A DNA stretch of 64,000 nt, taken from Massilia timonae CCUG 45783. GTDB lineage: Bacteria > Pseudomonadota > Gammaproteobacteria > Burkholderiales > Burkholderiaceae_D. Positions 34,193 to 44,199 of this stretch are shown here, piece after piece. The notes under the pieces are model-generated. The model worked only from the letters and a program-made list of their open reading frames with translations, had not been told where the DNA came from and made no database searches. Location: the NCBI RefSeq assembly GCF_000315425.1, contig NZ_JH992924.1, positions 432,695 to 496,694 on the forward strand, in the 5' to 3' direction. Position 1 is the first letter of the stretch. Each line of letters starts with the position of its first letter. Position numbers and translations under genes: made by a program.

Positions 34193-34942
34193 TCAGCCCT
34201 CCGTCCACTTCCACAAGAGACATGCCTGCTGCGCCGGCGCCAGGTCGGGACTCACGCCGCCGTGGCCCCACAGGTGGTCGCGGTTCAGGGCGGACAGATC
34301 CCAGCGGATGGCGCCGCCATTCCAGGTGGCGGCGTCGCCCACGCAGACGGTGACCGGATGGTTGTCGACCCACCAGTCGGACACGCCGTCGTGCCAGGCG
34401 CCCGAGACGGTGTCGCCGTCGACCAGGTTGTCGGCCACGTCCTCGCCGCATTCGTCGGTGGTGATGCCGTCGTACATATCGCCCCAGGCGCCGCAATAGA
34501 TGTGCAGGCGCGCGAAGATGTTCCACAGACCGGCGACGGCGTCCAGGTTGACGGTGTGGCAGGAATAGGCCATCACCCATTCGCTGTTCCAGTCCTCGCC
34601 CAGTTGCCACCCGTCGGACCAGGTGCGCCATTCGCTGTGCGCGATGTCGTACAGCATGCGCGCCCGGCCATCGGCCTCGGAATTGCCGTGCGTCTCGATC
34701 CAGAACAGGTCGACGTCGTCGACCCAGTTGCGGTCGCTCCCGCCCTGGTCGACGTCGCGGATGTCGGTCTCCCAGACGTCGGTATTGGCCCAGTAGAAGG
34801 CGCGCGTGTGCCCGGCCGAGCGCAACTTGCTGTCGAACCCATTGCTTCTATTAAAGGTGTACGTGAGGTCTCCCGCCGTGCTCACGCCGGCGGCGCGCGC
34901 ATGGTTGAAGTACCGGATTGCTTCTACGCCGAACCTCGCCAT
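34193..34942 (-). CDS. DUF6345-like protein, possible Cys/His-dyad peptidase
   Basis: 249-aa soluble protein, Trp- and Asp-rich, without signal peptide. Two short motifs stand out: FWIETHGNSEAD (about residue 83) and VMAYSCHTVN (about 128). A His-Gly followed some 40 residues later by a strand ending in Ser-Cys resembles the dyad of clan CD (caspase/gingipain-like) folds. The overall sequence resembles proteins annotated DUF6345 as I recall them; the catalytic role is inference. AAAGGAG precedes ATG 34942. First gene of a two-gene operon. Confidence 0.75.
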   Translation of the reverse strand: MARFGVEAIRYFNHARAAGVSTAGDLTYTFNRSNGFDSKLRSAGHTRAFYWANTDVWETDIRDVDQGGSDRNWVDDVDLFWIETHGNSEADGRARMLYDIAHSEWRTWSDGWQLGEDWNSEWVMAYSCHTVNLDAVAGLWNIFARLHIYCGAWGDMYDGITTDECGEDVADNLVDGDTVSGAWHDGVSDWWVDNHPVTVCVGDAATWNGGAIRWDLSALNRDHLWGHGGVSPDLAPAQQACLLWKWTEG

Positions 34943-35085
34943 GAGATTCTCCTTTCGTGTCAAGACGCCATGCCGCCGCACCCTGATGGGCGCGGCGGGG
35001 TGGTCGAGATACAGTAGTCGGAGCGAACGCGGCGGCTCTGGCGAAGATCAGGCTTCGGGAGAGTTGGCGTTCCAGCGGGATAGAA

Positions 35086-35109
35086 GCGCCGCGCGGGCTT
35101 GCGCGGCGT
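35086..35109 (-). terminator. Terminator of the terC gene
   Basis: Stem GCGCCGCGC / GCGCGGCGT with a 6-nt loop, 6 bp downstream of the terC stop on the minus strand and followed by TTCTAT. Fits a GC-rich intrinsic terminator with a short U tract. Confidence 0.55.
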
Positions 35110-35115
35110 CGACTC

Positions 35116-36096
35116 TCAGGCGGCCGGTGGCGGGGTCTTCTGCGGCTTGGTCGGCTTGGTCGTCAGCAGGCTCGCGACGACCGAGACGACCAGGATGGCG
35201 CCGACGACCCCGAGCGCGATACCGGTCGGAATCTTGTAGATATCGAGCAGCAGCATCTTGATTCCGATAAAGATCAGGATCCCGGCCAGGCCGTACTTGA
35301 GCAGGTGGAAGCGGTCGGCCATGTCGGCCAGCAGGAAGTACATCGCGCGCAGCCCCAGGATGGCGAACACGTTCGACGTGAACACGATGAACGGGTCGCT
35401 GGTGACGGCGAAGATCGCCGGGATTGAGTCGACCGCGAAGATGACGTCGGTGATCTCGACCATGATCAGCACGATGAACATCGGGGTGGCGTAGCGCAGG
35501 CCGTTCTGGATGACGAAGAAACGTTCGCCATGGTATTCGTTGGTGATGCGCATATGGCCGCGCAGCCATTTCAGCAGCTTGTTGTCGGCCAGGTCGGGTT
35601 CGCTGTCGGCCGACATCAGCATCTGGATGCCGGTGTACAGCAAGAACAGGCCGAATACGTAGAGGATCCAGTGGAACTGGGCCAGCAGCAGGGCGCCCAG
35701 GTAGATCAGGATGGCGCGCAGCACGATGGCGCCGAGCACGCCATACATCAGCACGCGTTTTTGATATTGGGCCGGCACGCCGAAAAAGCTGAACAGGGTG
35801 ATCCAGACGAACACATTGTCGACCGCCAGGGATTTTTCGATCAGGTAGCCGGTGAGGTATTCCAAGGCCTTGTCGCGCGCGACGACGGGCCCGGCGATGC
35901 CGTCCAGGTACCAGTAGAACCAGCCGCCGAAGGCGAGGGCGACCGTGATCCACACGAGAGACCACAGGGCCGCTTCCCTAGTGCTGACCTTGTGGTCGCC
36001 GGCGGTCTTGAGCCCGAAGAAGTCGATGGCCAGCATGACCACCACGAAGGCGGAGAATGAGAGATAGAGCGTGGGCGTACCGACGGATTCGAGCAT
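35116..36096 (-). CDS. TerC/Alx family membrane protein
   Basis: 326-aa integral membrane protein of the TerC family, closer to Alx (long form with about nine helices) than to the short YceF-like members. Signature acidic membrane motifs: EKSLAVDNVFVWITLFSFF and EITDVIFAVDSIPAIFAVT. Alx-type proteins export manganese and respond to alkaline pH or Mn in E. coli; tellurite resistance is a historical name. GGAGAAG precedes ATG 36096. The leader contains two strong hairpins (36174-36195 and 36238-36258), but I see no recognisable yybP-ykoY core. Confidence 0.9.
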   Translation of the reverse strand: MLESVGTPTLYLSFSAFVVVMLAIDFFGLKTAGDHKVSTREAALWSLVWITVALAFGGWFYWYLDGIAGPVVARDKALEYLTGYLIEKSLAVDNVFVWITLFSFFGVPAQYQKRVLMYGVLGAIVLRAILIYLGALLLAQFHWILYVFGLFLLYTGIQMLMSADSEPDLADNKLLKWLRGHMRITNEYHGERFFVIQNGLRYATPMFIVLIMVEITDVIFAVDSIPAIFAVTSDPFIVFTSNVFAILGLRAMYFLLADMADRFHLLKYGLAGILIFIGIKMLLLDIYKIPTGIALGVVGAILVVSVVASLLTTKPTKPQKTPPPAA

Positions 36097-36173
36097 GGCT
36101 TCTCCAAGGCAAGGCGTGCCGGACGGTCTGGAGTCCAGCGGCGTTGGAATTAGAGCATGAGCCTTGGAGGAAC

Positions 36174-36258
36174 GCCGCACGCATGGCGGCGTGCGGAAAA
36201 AAGCGGATCAGTGAAGGGAAGCGAAGTGGGAACGGCGCCTGCCGGCATGGCGCCGGCA
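36174..36258 (-). other. Structured leader between DLH and terC genes
   Basis: Two perfect hairpins: CCGCACGC / GCGTGCGG (36174-36195) and CTGCCGGC / GCCGGCAG (36238-36258), in the 187-nt region upstream of terC. The second is 25 bp downstream of the dienelactone hydrolase stop and may end that transcript. TTTTTT on the minus strand lies between them. A regulatory leader for the TerC/Alx gene is possible. Confidence 0.45.
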
Positions 36259-36283
36259 GTCGATAGGGCTTGATGTAGGGCTC

Positions 36284-36982
36284 TTAGCGCAGGGTGCGGG
36301 CGAAGAACTCGTCGGTGCGGCTGTTGGCCAGCGTCGCATCGTCATGGTCGTAGTGGCTGCCGCCCGGACGGGCGAAGGCGTGGTCGCGGCCCGGGTACAC
36401 ATGCACTTCGGCATCGGCCTTGCCTTCCAGCGCGGCCTTGATCTGCGCCTGCGCTTCCGGTCCGATGTATTCGTCGGCGCCGGCCAGGTGGTAGAGCAGG
36501 GGAGCGCCGATATGCTTGGCCTCGTGCAGGTACTGGTCGGTGCCGCCGCCATAATAGGCCGCGAAGGCGTCGCCATCGGTGCGGGCCGCGGCCAGGTAAG
36601 TCATCAGGCCGCCCAGGCAATAGCCGGTGACGCCGACCTTGCCGGTGCTGCCTTCCATCGTGCGCGCGGCGCTGATGGTGGCGGCGATGTCCTGCACGCC
36701 GTGGTCGAAGTCATAGGCCTGGTACATCGAGAAGGCCTTGGCGACGTCGGCTTCATTCGCCTCCGAGAGCTGGATGCCTGGGTCGGTGCGCCAGAACAGG
36801 TCGGGGGCGACAGCGATATAGCCCTTGGCGGCGTAGTTGTCGGCGATGCTGCGGATGCCGGCGTTCACGCCGAAGATTTCCTGGATCACAATGATCACAG
36901 GGTAGGTGCCGACGACATCGGGACGCGCGACGTAGCAGTCGAAGCTGCGGTCGGCGGTGGTGACGGTGAGGGTTTCGGACAT
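36284..36982 (-). CDS. Dienelactone hydrolase family protein
   Basis: 232-aa cytosolic alpha/beta hydrolase. Nucleophile motif GYCLGG (Cys as in dienelactone hydrolase), acid Asp in LAGADEYIG and His in GRDHAFARPGG complete the Cys-Asp-His triad; the oxyanion-region IVIQEIFGVN is typical of the family. The classical substrate is carboxymethylenebutenolide from chlorocatechol degradation, but no aromatic-degradation genes are nearby, so this is probably a general hydrolase. AAGGAATCCC precedes ATG 36982. Confidence 0.92.
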   Translation of the reverse strand: MSETLTVTTADRSFDCYVARPDVVGTYPVIIVIQEIFGVNAGIRSIADNYAAKGYIAVAPDLFWRTDPGIQLSEANEADVAKAFSMYQAYDFDHGVQDIAATISAARTMEGSTGKVGVTGYCLGGLMTYLAAARTDGDAFAAYYGGGTDQYLHEAKHIGAPLLYHLAGADEYIGPEAQAQIKAALEGKADAEVHVYPGRDHAFARPGGSHYDHDDATLANSRTDEFFARTLR

Positions 36983-37150
36983 GGGATTCCTTTTGGTTGA
37001 AGGTTGGATGCCAGCCGGTGACGGCAATGACCGGCTTGCGATGCATATCATAAAACGGATGGCGGTATTGGAACAAACACTGGTGATTACCCGAGCCGAT
37101 ATGCCCTGGCCTGAACATCACGGTCCGACGCCGGAAGACCTGCAAGCAGT

Positions 37151-37185
37151 AAAAAAGCCAGACCGGCTCACCGTATCTGGCTTTT
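37151..37185. terminator. Bidirectional terminator (same core as at 39792)
   Basis: Hairpin AAAAAAGCCAGA ... TCTGGCTTTT with A/T tracts on both sides, between the dienelactone hydrolase and the OmpA gene (minus-strand stop at 37248). Its first 18 bases are identical to those of the hairpin beside attL at 39792-39809, and the bases after it loosely resemble a tRNA 3' end. Confidence 0.85.
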
Positions 37186-37247
37186 CCAATCCTGTCGCTG
37201 GGGCGAGGATATCCGGACCATGCGCATGCAGATCCGTGCCCCAGGCA

Positions 37248-38078
37248 TCATCGCTCGGGCTGCCTGGATTGCCCGTTTTCGTCGCTCGACGTCGTGGAAG
37301 AGATTTGTGACGAACCCAGCATTTGCGTGTTGGAGTCGCCCGTGACGACTTCCGCACGCCGGTTTTCCAGACGCCCGATCCTGCTCTTGTTGCTGGCCGC
37401 CGGATTCTGTTCGCCGTGAGACCGGATGGCGATGCGGCCGGAGTCGATGCCACGCTGGAGCAGGGCGACACGTACCGCATCTGCCCGTCTCATGGCCAGG
37501 GCCTGGTTGTAACGGCGACCGCCGATATTGTCCGTATACCCTTCGATCACGACCTCGCGCTCGGGATTGCTTTTCAATGTGGCTGCCAACTCGTCAAGCG
37601 CGCGCTTGGCGCTGGCCGGGATGTTCGCTCGGCCGGGGGCGAAGCCTACCAGGTCTTTTTGCGCCAGTTCCGTGATTGCTTTCGGTTTGCCGCTTCTTGC
37701 TGCAAGCGACGAATACACCTGGTCCCGTTCCGCCGCCGCAACCGTCACTGCCTCGCCCGCCGCCCGCTCGCCTGCGAATTCCTGCGCCGTCGCGGCGCGT
37801 TGCTGTGCGATATAGGCGAAATGCGTCGTGGTCGTCAGGTCATGCTTGTCATTCCACGCCGTTTTCGCCTTCTGCAGCGACGCGCTTGCGCGTTCCAGTT
37901 CGCTTGCAGCGTATTTGGCGACGTGGGGATCGGCGGACGCCTGGTCGATCGCCTGCTGGGCGTTGCCGATAGCGGTATTGGCGGCAGCCACATTGGACGC
38001 AGGCGGGGTCGTCGAGCATCCCGCTGCGATGATGCCGGCAATGACCGCGCCCATGCTTGATCGAAGGATGTGGTTCAT
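37248..38078 (-). CDS. DUF4398-OmpA lipoprotein
   Basis: 276-aa outer-membrane lipoprotein. Signal ends at lipobox AAGC (Cys21). Residues about 30-100 form a DUF4398-like helical repeat region (AIGNAQQAIDQASADPHVAKYAASELERASASLQ). Residues about 140-250 are the peptidoglycan-binding OmpA C-terminal domain (FAPGRANIPASAKRALDELA, VIEGYTDNIGGRRYN, NQALAMRRADAVRVAL, GEQNPAASN, RLENRRAEVV). Tethers the outer membrane to the wall. It follows another DUF4398 lipoprotein by 9 bp and is convergent with the terminator at 37151. Confidence 0.9.
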   Translation of the reverse strand: MNHILRSSMGAVIAGIIAAGCSTTPPASNVAAANTAIGNAQQAIDQASADPHVAKYAASELERASASLQKAKTAWNDKHDLTTTTHFAYIAQQRAATAQEFAGERAAGEAVTVAAAERDQVYSSLAARSGKPKAITELAQKDLVGFAPGRANIPASAKRALDELAATLKSNPEREVVIEGYTDNIGGRRYNQALAMRRADAVRVALLQRGIDSGRIAIRSHGEQNPAASNKSRIGRLENRRAEVVTGDSNTQMLGSSQISSTTSSDENGQSRQPER

Positions 38079-38087
38079 CTCTCACCT

Positions 38088-38468
38088 CTACTGGTTCGGG
38101 TATGCGCGGTTGATTGTCTCGCGCAATATCTGATTACTCTTGGCCATCTCGGCGGCCGCGAGCCTGGCCTGGGTCGATTCGCTCTTGGCACGCGCCAGAT
38201 TGGCGTCGACCTTGGCCTGCTCGGCCAGGCGCATCGCGTCATGCTTGTGGTGGCCGGTGGCGGCGGCATTGGCCCGCCCCAGCTTGTCGACCGCGACACC
38301 GTAATTCGCGGGAGCGTTGACCTCCGCACCCGCCATCTGCGCTTGATCGACCGCCTCCCGACTGGCGGCAAGCTCGTGGTTCAACGCTTGATTGGAACAG
38401 GCGGACAAGGCAAGAAGACAGCATCCCGCCGCCACGCGGGCCGGATGAGAAAGTTTAGCGAGAATCAT
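38088..38468 (-). CDS. DUF4398 lipoprotein
   Basis: 126-aa lipoprotein with lipobox LSAC and a mature helical region of repeated Ala/Lys/Glu-rich segments (ASREAVDQAQMAGAEVNAPANY; KLGRANAAATGHHKHDAMRLAEQAKVDANLARAKSE), the DUF4398 pattern. The following gene repeats this module fused to an OmpA domain, so the pair probably act together in the envelope. GGGGAGG is directly before ATG 38468; an open extension upstream is not credible. Confidence 0.82.
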   Translation of the reverse strand: MILAKLSHPARVAAGCCLLALSACSNQALNHELAASREAVDQAQMAGAEVNAPANYGVAVDKLGRANAAATGHHKHDAMRLAEQAKVDANLARAKSESTQARLAAAEMAKSNQILRETINRAYPNQ

Positions 38469-38494
38469 GAGGCGCCTCCCCGAGAAACCTGAGT

Positions 38495-38959
38495 TTGAGA
38501 ATGTCATCCTACGGGAGAGATATTCATCGTTCAATCAGACCAAAGGACAATGGTCCAGAGTTCCCGGGCTTGAGCGTGCCGTACTTAGCCATGGGGCCAC
38601 ATCGGGAAGGAATGCCGGAGTCCACCACCTCGGTGTTCGCCCAGGACAGCATGGCGCTCGGCGAGCGCTGGATCGTCGCGGCCTCGGTAAGGTTCCAGCG
38701 CTACCGCCAGGAGGAGGGCGTTGGCCTCGAGTTCGTGGAGACGCAGAATATCTCCGGCTCGGAAGTGCTGCGGCGCTTCGGCGCGCTCTACAAGCTCGGC
38801 CCGCAACTGTCGCTGTACGCCAACTACGCCACGTCCTTCGTGCCGAACCTGGCCAGCAGCCCGACCCAGGGCGCTTATTACACGTCCGCCGACGGCGCCA
38901 TGCGGGTGCTGGTGGGGACGCCGCGTCAGCTGGGCGTTCGGTTGCGCAGTACGTTTTGA
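38495..38959 (+). pseudogene. TonB-dependent receptor remnant
   Basis: About 155 codons, of which the part from TSVFAQDSMALGERWIV onward is recognisable as beta-barrel of a siderophore-type TonB receptor (SLYANYATSFVPN). The sequence then jumps to the extreme C-terminus (YYTSADGAMRVLVGTPRQLGVRLRSTF, ending in aromatic Phe). No signal, TonB box, plug or most of the barrel is present, and roughly 150 residues appear missing inside. A decayed gene rather than a functional protein. Confidence 0.75.
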
Positions 38960-39074
38960 GTGGAAGAGGTAGGTGAAATAAACACATGCCGCGGGCAGAT
39001 TGGGCGGCGCTCGGCAAGAAACTGCGGGGTCGGGCATCATGGCGCATTATTCACTCACATAGAAGGAATTCTGC

Positions 39075-39713
39075 ATGTCCAATGTCTTGCAAACCTTGCA
39101 GTGGCGTTACGCCACCAAAAAAATGGATCCAACCAAGAAGGTCGCCAAGGAGAAGATCGACCGCATTCTCGAAGCGGTGCGCCTGACGGCCAGTTCCAGT
39201 GGGCTGCAACAGTACGAGATGTTCGTGGTGACGAACGAGGCTCTGCGTGAACAGATCAGGGCGCATGCCTGGAACCAGGCGCAGGTGACGGAAGCCTCGC
39301 ATCTGCTCGTGTTTGCCGCGTGGGATAACTATACGGCTGAGCGCATCAACGCGATGTTCGATCTGGTGAACGCCGAGCGCGGCTTCAGAAACGAAGGCTG
39401 GGAAGCCTACCGCCAGCAGTTGCTGTCGACGTATCCGCAACGCGATGCCCAGACCAATTTCGAACACGCCGCGCGCCAGGCTTATATCGGCCTCGGCAGT
39501 GCGCTGATTGCCGCAGCCGAGGAAAAGGTGGATGCCACGCCGATGGAAGGGTTCGATCCTGCCAAGGTGGATGAGATCCTGAAGCTGCGCGAACGGGGAT
39601 TGCGTTCGGTGATCCTGTTGCCTATTGGCTACCGTGCGGATGAAGGAGACTGGCTGGTCGACCTGAAGAAAGTGCGTCGCCCGTTTTCGCAGTTCGTCAC
39701 CGAACTGGCGTAG
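39075..39713 (+). CDS. NAD(P)H-dependent nitroreductase (NfsB-like)
   Basis: 212-aa FMN nitroreductase-family protein. RYATKKMDPTKKV at the start and RLTASSSGLQQYEMFVVTN are the FMN-phosphate/flavin-binding regions; EHAARQAYIGLGSALIAAAEEKVDATPMEGFD is the conserved dimer-interface helix. Such enzymes reduce nitroaromatics or quinones. It lies between the receptor remnant and the tRNA-Pro attachment site. AGAAGGAATT precedes ATG 39075. The transcript ends at the hairpin at 39792. Confidence 0.92.
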   Translation: MSNVLQTLQWRYATKKMDPTKKVAKEKIDRILEAVRLTASSSGLQQYEMFVVTNEALREQIRAHAWNQAQVTEASHLLVFAAWDNYTAERINAMFDLVNAERGFRNEGWEAYRQQLLSTYPQRDAQTNFEHAARQAYIGLGSALIAAAEEKVDATPMEGFDPAKVDEILKLRERGLRSVILLPIGYRADEGDWLVDLKKVRRPFSQFVTELA

Positions 39714-39791
39714 GCAACCAGACATCCTGGCGATGGCGTTCGATGCCCAGCAAAGAGCGCCGGTGGAGACCACGCCAGGCATGTAACAATG

Positions 39792-39829
39792 AAAAAAGCC
39801 AGACCGGCTGATGCCTGGTCTGGCTTTTT
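39792..39829. terminator. Terminator next to attL, probably the original tRNA-Pro terminator
   Basis: Hairpin AAAAAAGCCAGACC ... GGTCTGGCTTTTT with A/T tracts on both sides. It is directly next to the 24-bp tRNA-Pro 3' fragment (39838-39861), i.e. where the terminator of tRNA-Pro would lie before the island inserted. Confidence 0.85.
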
Positions 39830-39837
39830 GAATTCTG

Positions 39838-39861
39838 TGGTCGGGGTGAGAGGATTCGAAC
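39838..39861 (-). repeat. attL: 24-bp copy of the tRNA-Pro 3' end
   Basis: Identical over 24 bp to 44668-44691, the 3' end (CCA and T-arm side) of the tRNA-Pro gene, then diverges. This is the standard footprint of integration into a tRNA gene, with the intact tRNA kept at the other end. It defines an island of about 4.8 kb. Confidence 0.9.
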
Positions 39862-40048
39862 TTCACCGAGCCGTTACAAATCAATGACTTACGTCGCGTG
39901 CAGTGTTACACGTGGAAAGCTGTAGTGTAGCAGACTGAATGACAAGTCGCCACCTTGGAGGACCGCTCGCATCCATAGGCACTGGAAGGCCTTAGCCCAC
40001 TCCCTGAGTTGACGTTCGCTAACCTGTCCCAGAGCAAGGCAAGCAACA

Positions 40049-41059
40049 ATGTCAGCTTCCCATCTGCTTGCCCGAGAGTCCATGCCAGCGCAAATCCGAA
40101 TCCCGTACTACAGGCTCGACTTCGCCGGGTTCTTTGCGCTCCAGAAGGTCTGGAAGCTGGTCGACAAGACGGAAGGCTGTAAGCCGCTCAAGAACCCGCA
40201 GGCGGCAATCCTCATGGAGAGAAAGCCCCCGCCGTTGCCCGGCGAGAAGCCGCCTGAGCCGAAGAAAGCAGAGAAGCCGAAGCTTGATCCAAAAGCCGCT
40301 GCGCAAGAGCAAGAGGCAAAGAAAGCTGCCCCCTCGCCAGCGGTTGCTGCCGGAGCTATGAGCGAAAAGGCCGCGCAGGCGTCCAAGGTCTCAAACGCAC
40401 AAGTCAAAAGCAAGGAACCCGTTGAGGAGTGCAAAGCCCCGCCACCATTCGACATGCTTGATCTACCGGAGGCGATGGAACACATGGGTTTCCCCGTCGC
40501 CGCTAAGCTGGCAAGGCGGTGGTTCAATGGTAGAAAACATGAGATTCAGAACGATTCGAAGTACGTCTACCCAGACGACATGGTAGATACCAAGATTGTG
40601 TCAATGGATTTCGTATTGAAGTATCCGAAAGTACGGGCTAAATACGAGCATCTAATCAGTAGTGGAATTTACAATGACAGGGCGATTAAGTTAATCAGGG
40701 AGAAAGTCGGGCACCTGTTAACACGGAAATTCATTGACAACGGCATCGCCTATTCAGGGGAACTCGATGCCTTTGCCCATTCAGGCCGTAACATCCAGAA
40801 GCTGCACAAAGAATTTCAATTCCAAAGGGAGGTCGTGAGCAACTTCGACACACTGGATTGGAGTTACGGCCTAACTGATCTTACAGCATCCTTGGCGAAC
40901 TTCGCCTTATGCGCGGCGGTAGCTGAGGCCCGCGTCTACACAGAGAAGTATTACAAGTATCCTAAGGGGGCTGCCCCGGTCTATTGTTGCCAGTCTCATG
41001 TTGAGGTGACGCACATTTATGTCTATGCGCGGGACAGCTACTCATTCACAGACAAGCCG
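40049..41059 (+). pseudogene. DUF6402-type protein, 5' part (split by IS21)
   Basis: N-terminal about 337 codons of a protein resembling the DUF6402 family as I recall it. A Lys/Pro/Ala-rich linker (residues 55-125) follows a short head. The conserved core has PPPFDMLDLPEAMEHMGFPVAAKLARRWFNGRKHEI, IAYSGELDAFAHSGRNIQ, FQFQREVVSNFDTLDWSYGLTDLTASLANFAL and VEVTHIYVYARDSYSFTDKP, where the IS interrupts it. Removing the IS and one copy of AGCCG restores the frame into 43099-43446. DUF6402 genes are often seen near polymorphic toxin or type VI loci; role unknown. The start could also be ATG 40082. Confidence 0.8.
41055..41059. repeat. Target-site duplication AGCCG, left copy
   Basis: AGCCG directly before the left IS end TGTCAACGG; the same five bases follow the right end at 43094-43098. 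Confidence 0.85.
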
Positions 41060-41146
41060 TGTCAACGGCGATTGAAAACTGATACAGATTTCGTCGTCCC
41101 AGCGATTTAAAACTGATACACCGCCGTCGCCGAACACCGTCCGTGT

Positions 41147-43008
<1,862 letters not shown>

Positions 43009-43093
43009 GGCCGCTCCGCAAAGCGGCCATCTTCTCAAAATGGTGTATCAGTTTTCAATCGCTGCCTGTATCAGTTTACAACCGCTGCTGACA

Positions 43094-43098
43094 AGCCG
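43094..43098. repeat. Target-site duplication AGCCG, right copy
   Basis: AGCCG directly after the right IS end (…CTGACA), matching 41055-41059. Confidence 0.85.
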
Positions 43099-43446
43099 GG
43101 CAAGAAAGCTTCTCAATACCTGGGCCATTGGAACCGGAACGGTGTAATACTTGTTCCGACTGCTGTTGCGTCGGATCTTGCGGCCAACTATGGCGAGGAC
43201 ATACAGTGGGGGAACGGCCCATACACGGAAGATGGTTTCGACAAGCCTGTTGACATCCTCAAGGGCATGTTCGGCGAGATGCGCACACAGGACGTGTACT
43301 ATCCCGTTCGCAATAGCGATTATCACAAATGGCGAGAGAAATTTGGCCGAGGTGGCGATTTCGCAATCTACACGGAACCTAAGAAAGTCAAGCTGCCAAA
43401 GCCAATCAAACTAACTTTGGAAGAAGCATGTAAACCAAACGGCTGA
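43094..43446 (+). pseudogene. DUF6402-type protein, 3' part
   Basis: C-terminal about 116 codons of the split gene: GKKASQYLGHWNRNGVILVPTAV, ...DVYYPVRNSDYHKWREKFGRGGDFAIYTEPKKVKLPKPIKLTLEEACK, in frame with the 5' part once the IS is removed. The joined protein would be about 454 aa. It has no start of its own and is presumably not translated. Confidence 0.8.
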
Positions 43447-43498
43447 TGTTCGGGGGCAGTAATTCCAACCAATCAGCCGTATTCAAAGCGGACACGGT

Positions 43499-44173
43499 AT
43501 GTTGACCATGCGGGAATACTTTTACAAGTCGCTAAAGAATTTGGCCTTAATTCTTGCTTCAATCATTGTTCTGATTTTAGTATGGATTGTCATTGACTGG
43601 TTTCTCCCGCGCCGATTCCACAACGGACTTGTTCTAGCCTCGCTGTACTTTGCCAAAGAGACAGGGCTTGCACTTGTCTTTGGTATCCTTGTCTTCTTTG
43701 GATACAAAGCTTTTAGGGTCTTTAAAACTGCTGAATCCCCAAGTCAAGAATTTATCAAGATGACCCCCATTGTCATTATTTGGCTTGTTGTTGTTTTCTC
43801 AGTAGGGACGTTGATTGGCGGTCATGGGGATGGAACTGACTGCCGTATTAACAACTACAACGAGAAATTAAATGGCGGGGTCAAAGTTTTTAATGGCAAG
43901 AAATACATCATCAACATTTGTGGAAGCGGAGTGGACAACAGTCCCTTCTTTGGGGATGGTATGGAAGCCGTTCAGCTGACTGTCCTTAATGAGCAAGGGG
44001 CGCTTCTTGCAAGGAGACGCTACAAGGTCTTTTGGGATGGAGAGCCGGGACATGAACCCATCGGTATTGAGACGGACAAATTAACTTACTACGACGATGA
44101 AGACCAAGACAGCCCGCGAAGCATCACCATGCCCCCGACTTGGCTCGACTGGATCAGGGCCAGACTTCCCTGA
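43499..44173 (+). CDS. Island membrane protein, unknown function
   Basis: 224-aa protein with three predicted membrane helices in the N-terminal half (LALILASIIVLILVWIVIDW; GLALVFGILVFFGYKAF; MTPIVIIWLVVVFSVGTLIGG), then a soluble, probably periplasmic beta-rich C-terminal domain with two Cys (DCRINNYN, NICGSG). Low GC compared with the host. It is 52 bp downstream of the split DUF6402 gene and likely its partner. An effector/immunity relationship is possible by analogy, not shown. ATG 43508 is an alternative start. Confidence 0.75.
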   Translation: MLTMREYFYKSLKNLALILASIIVLILVWIVIDWFLPRRFHNGLVLASLYFAKETGLALVFGILVFFGYKAFRVFKTAESPSQEFIKMTPIVIIWLVVVFSVGTLIGGHGDGTDCRINNYNEKLNGGVKVFNGKKYIINICGSGVDNSPFFGDGMEAVQLTVLNEQGALLARRRYKVFWDGEPGHEPIGIETDKLTYYDDEDQDSPRSITMPPTWLDWIRARLP

Positions 44174-44199
44174 ATCGCCACACAGAATCACTTCTTGAT

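Noticed and set aside
33185..35017. 610-codon plus-strand frame over the DUF6345-like operon
   Set aside because: The minus-strand genes have proper ribosome sites, tight spacing and protein-like composition; the plus frame has none.
36097..36283. yybP-ykoY manganese riboswitch upstream of terC
   Set aside because: The conserved core sequences of that riboswitch are not found; only generic hairpins are present.
39889..40083. 64-codon minus-strand frame just inside attL
   Set aside because: No ribosome site and no similarity; it overlaps the start of the DUF6402-type gene.
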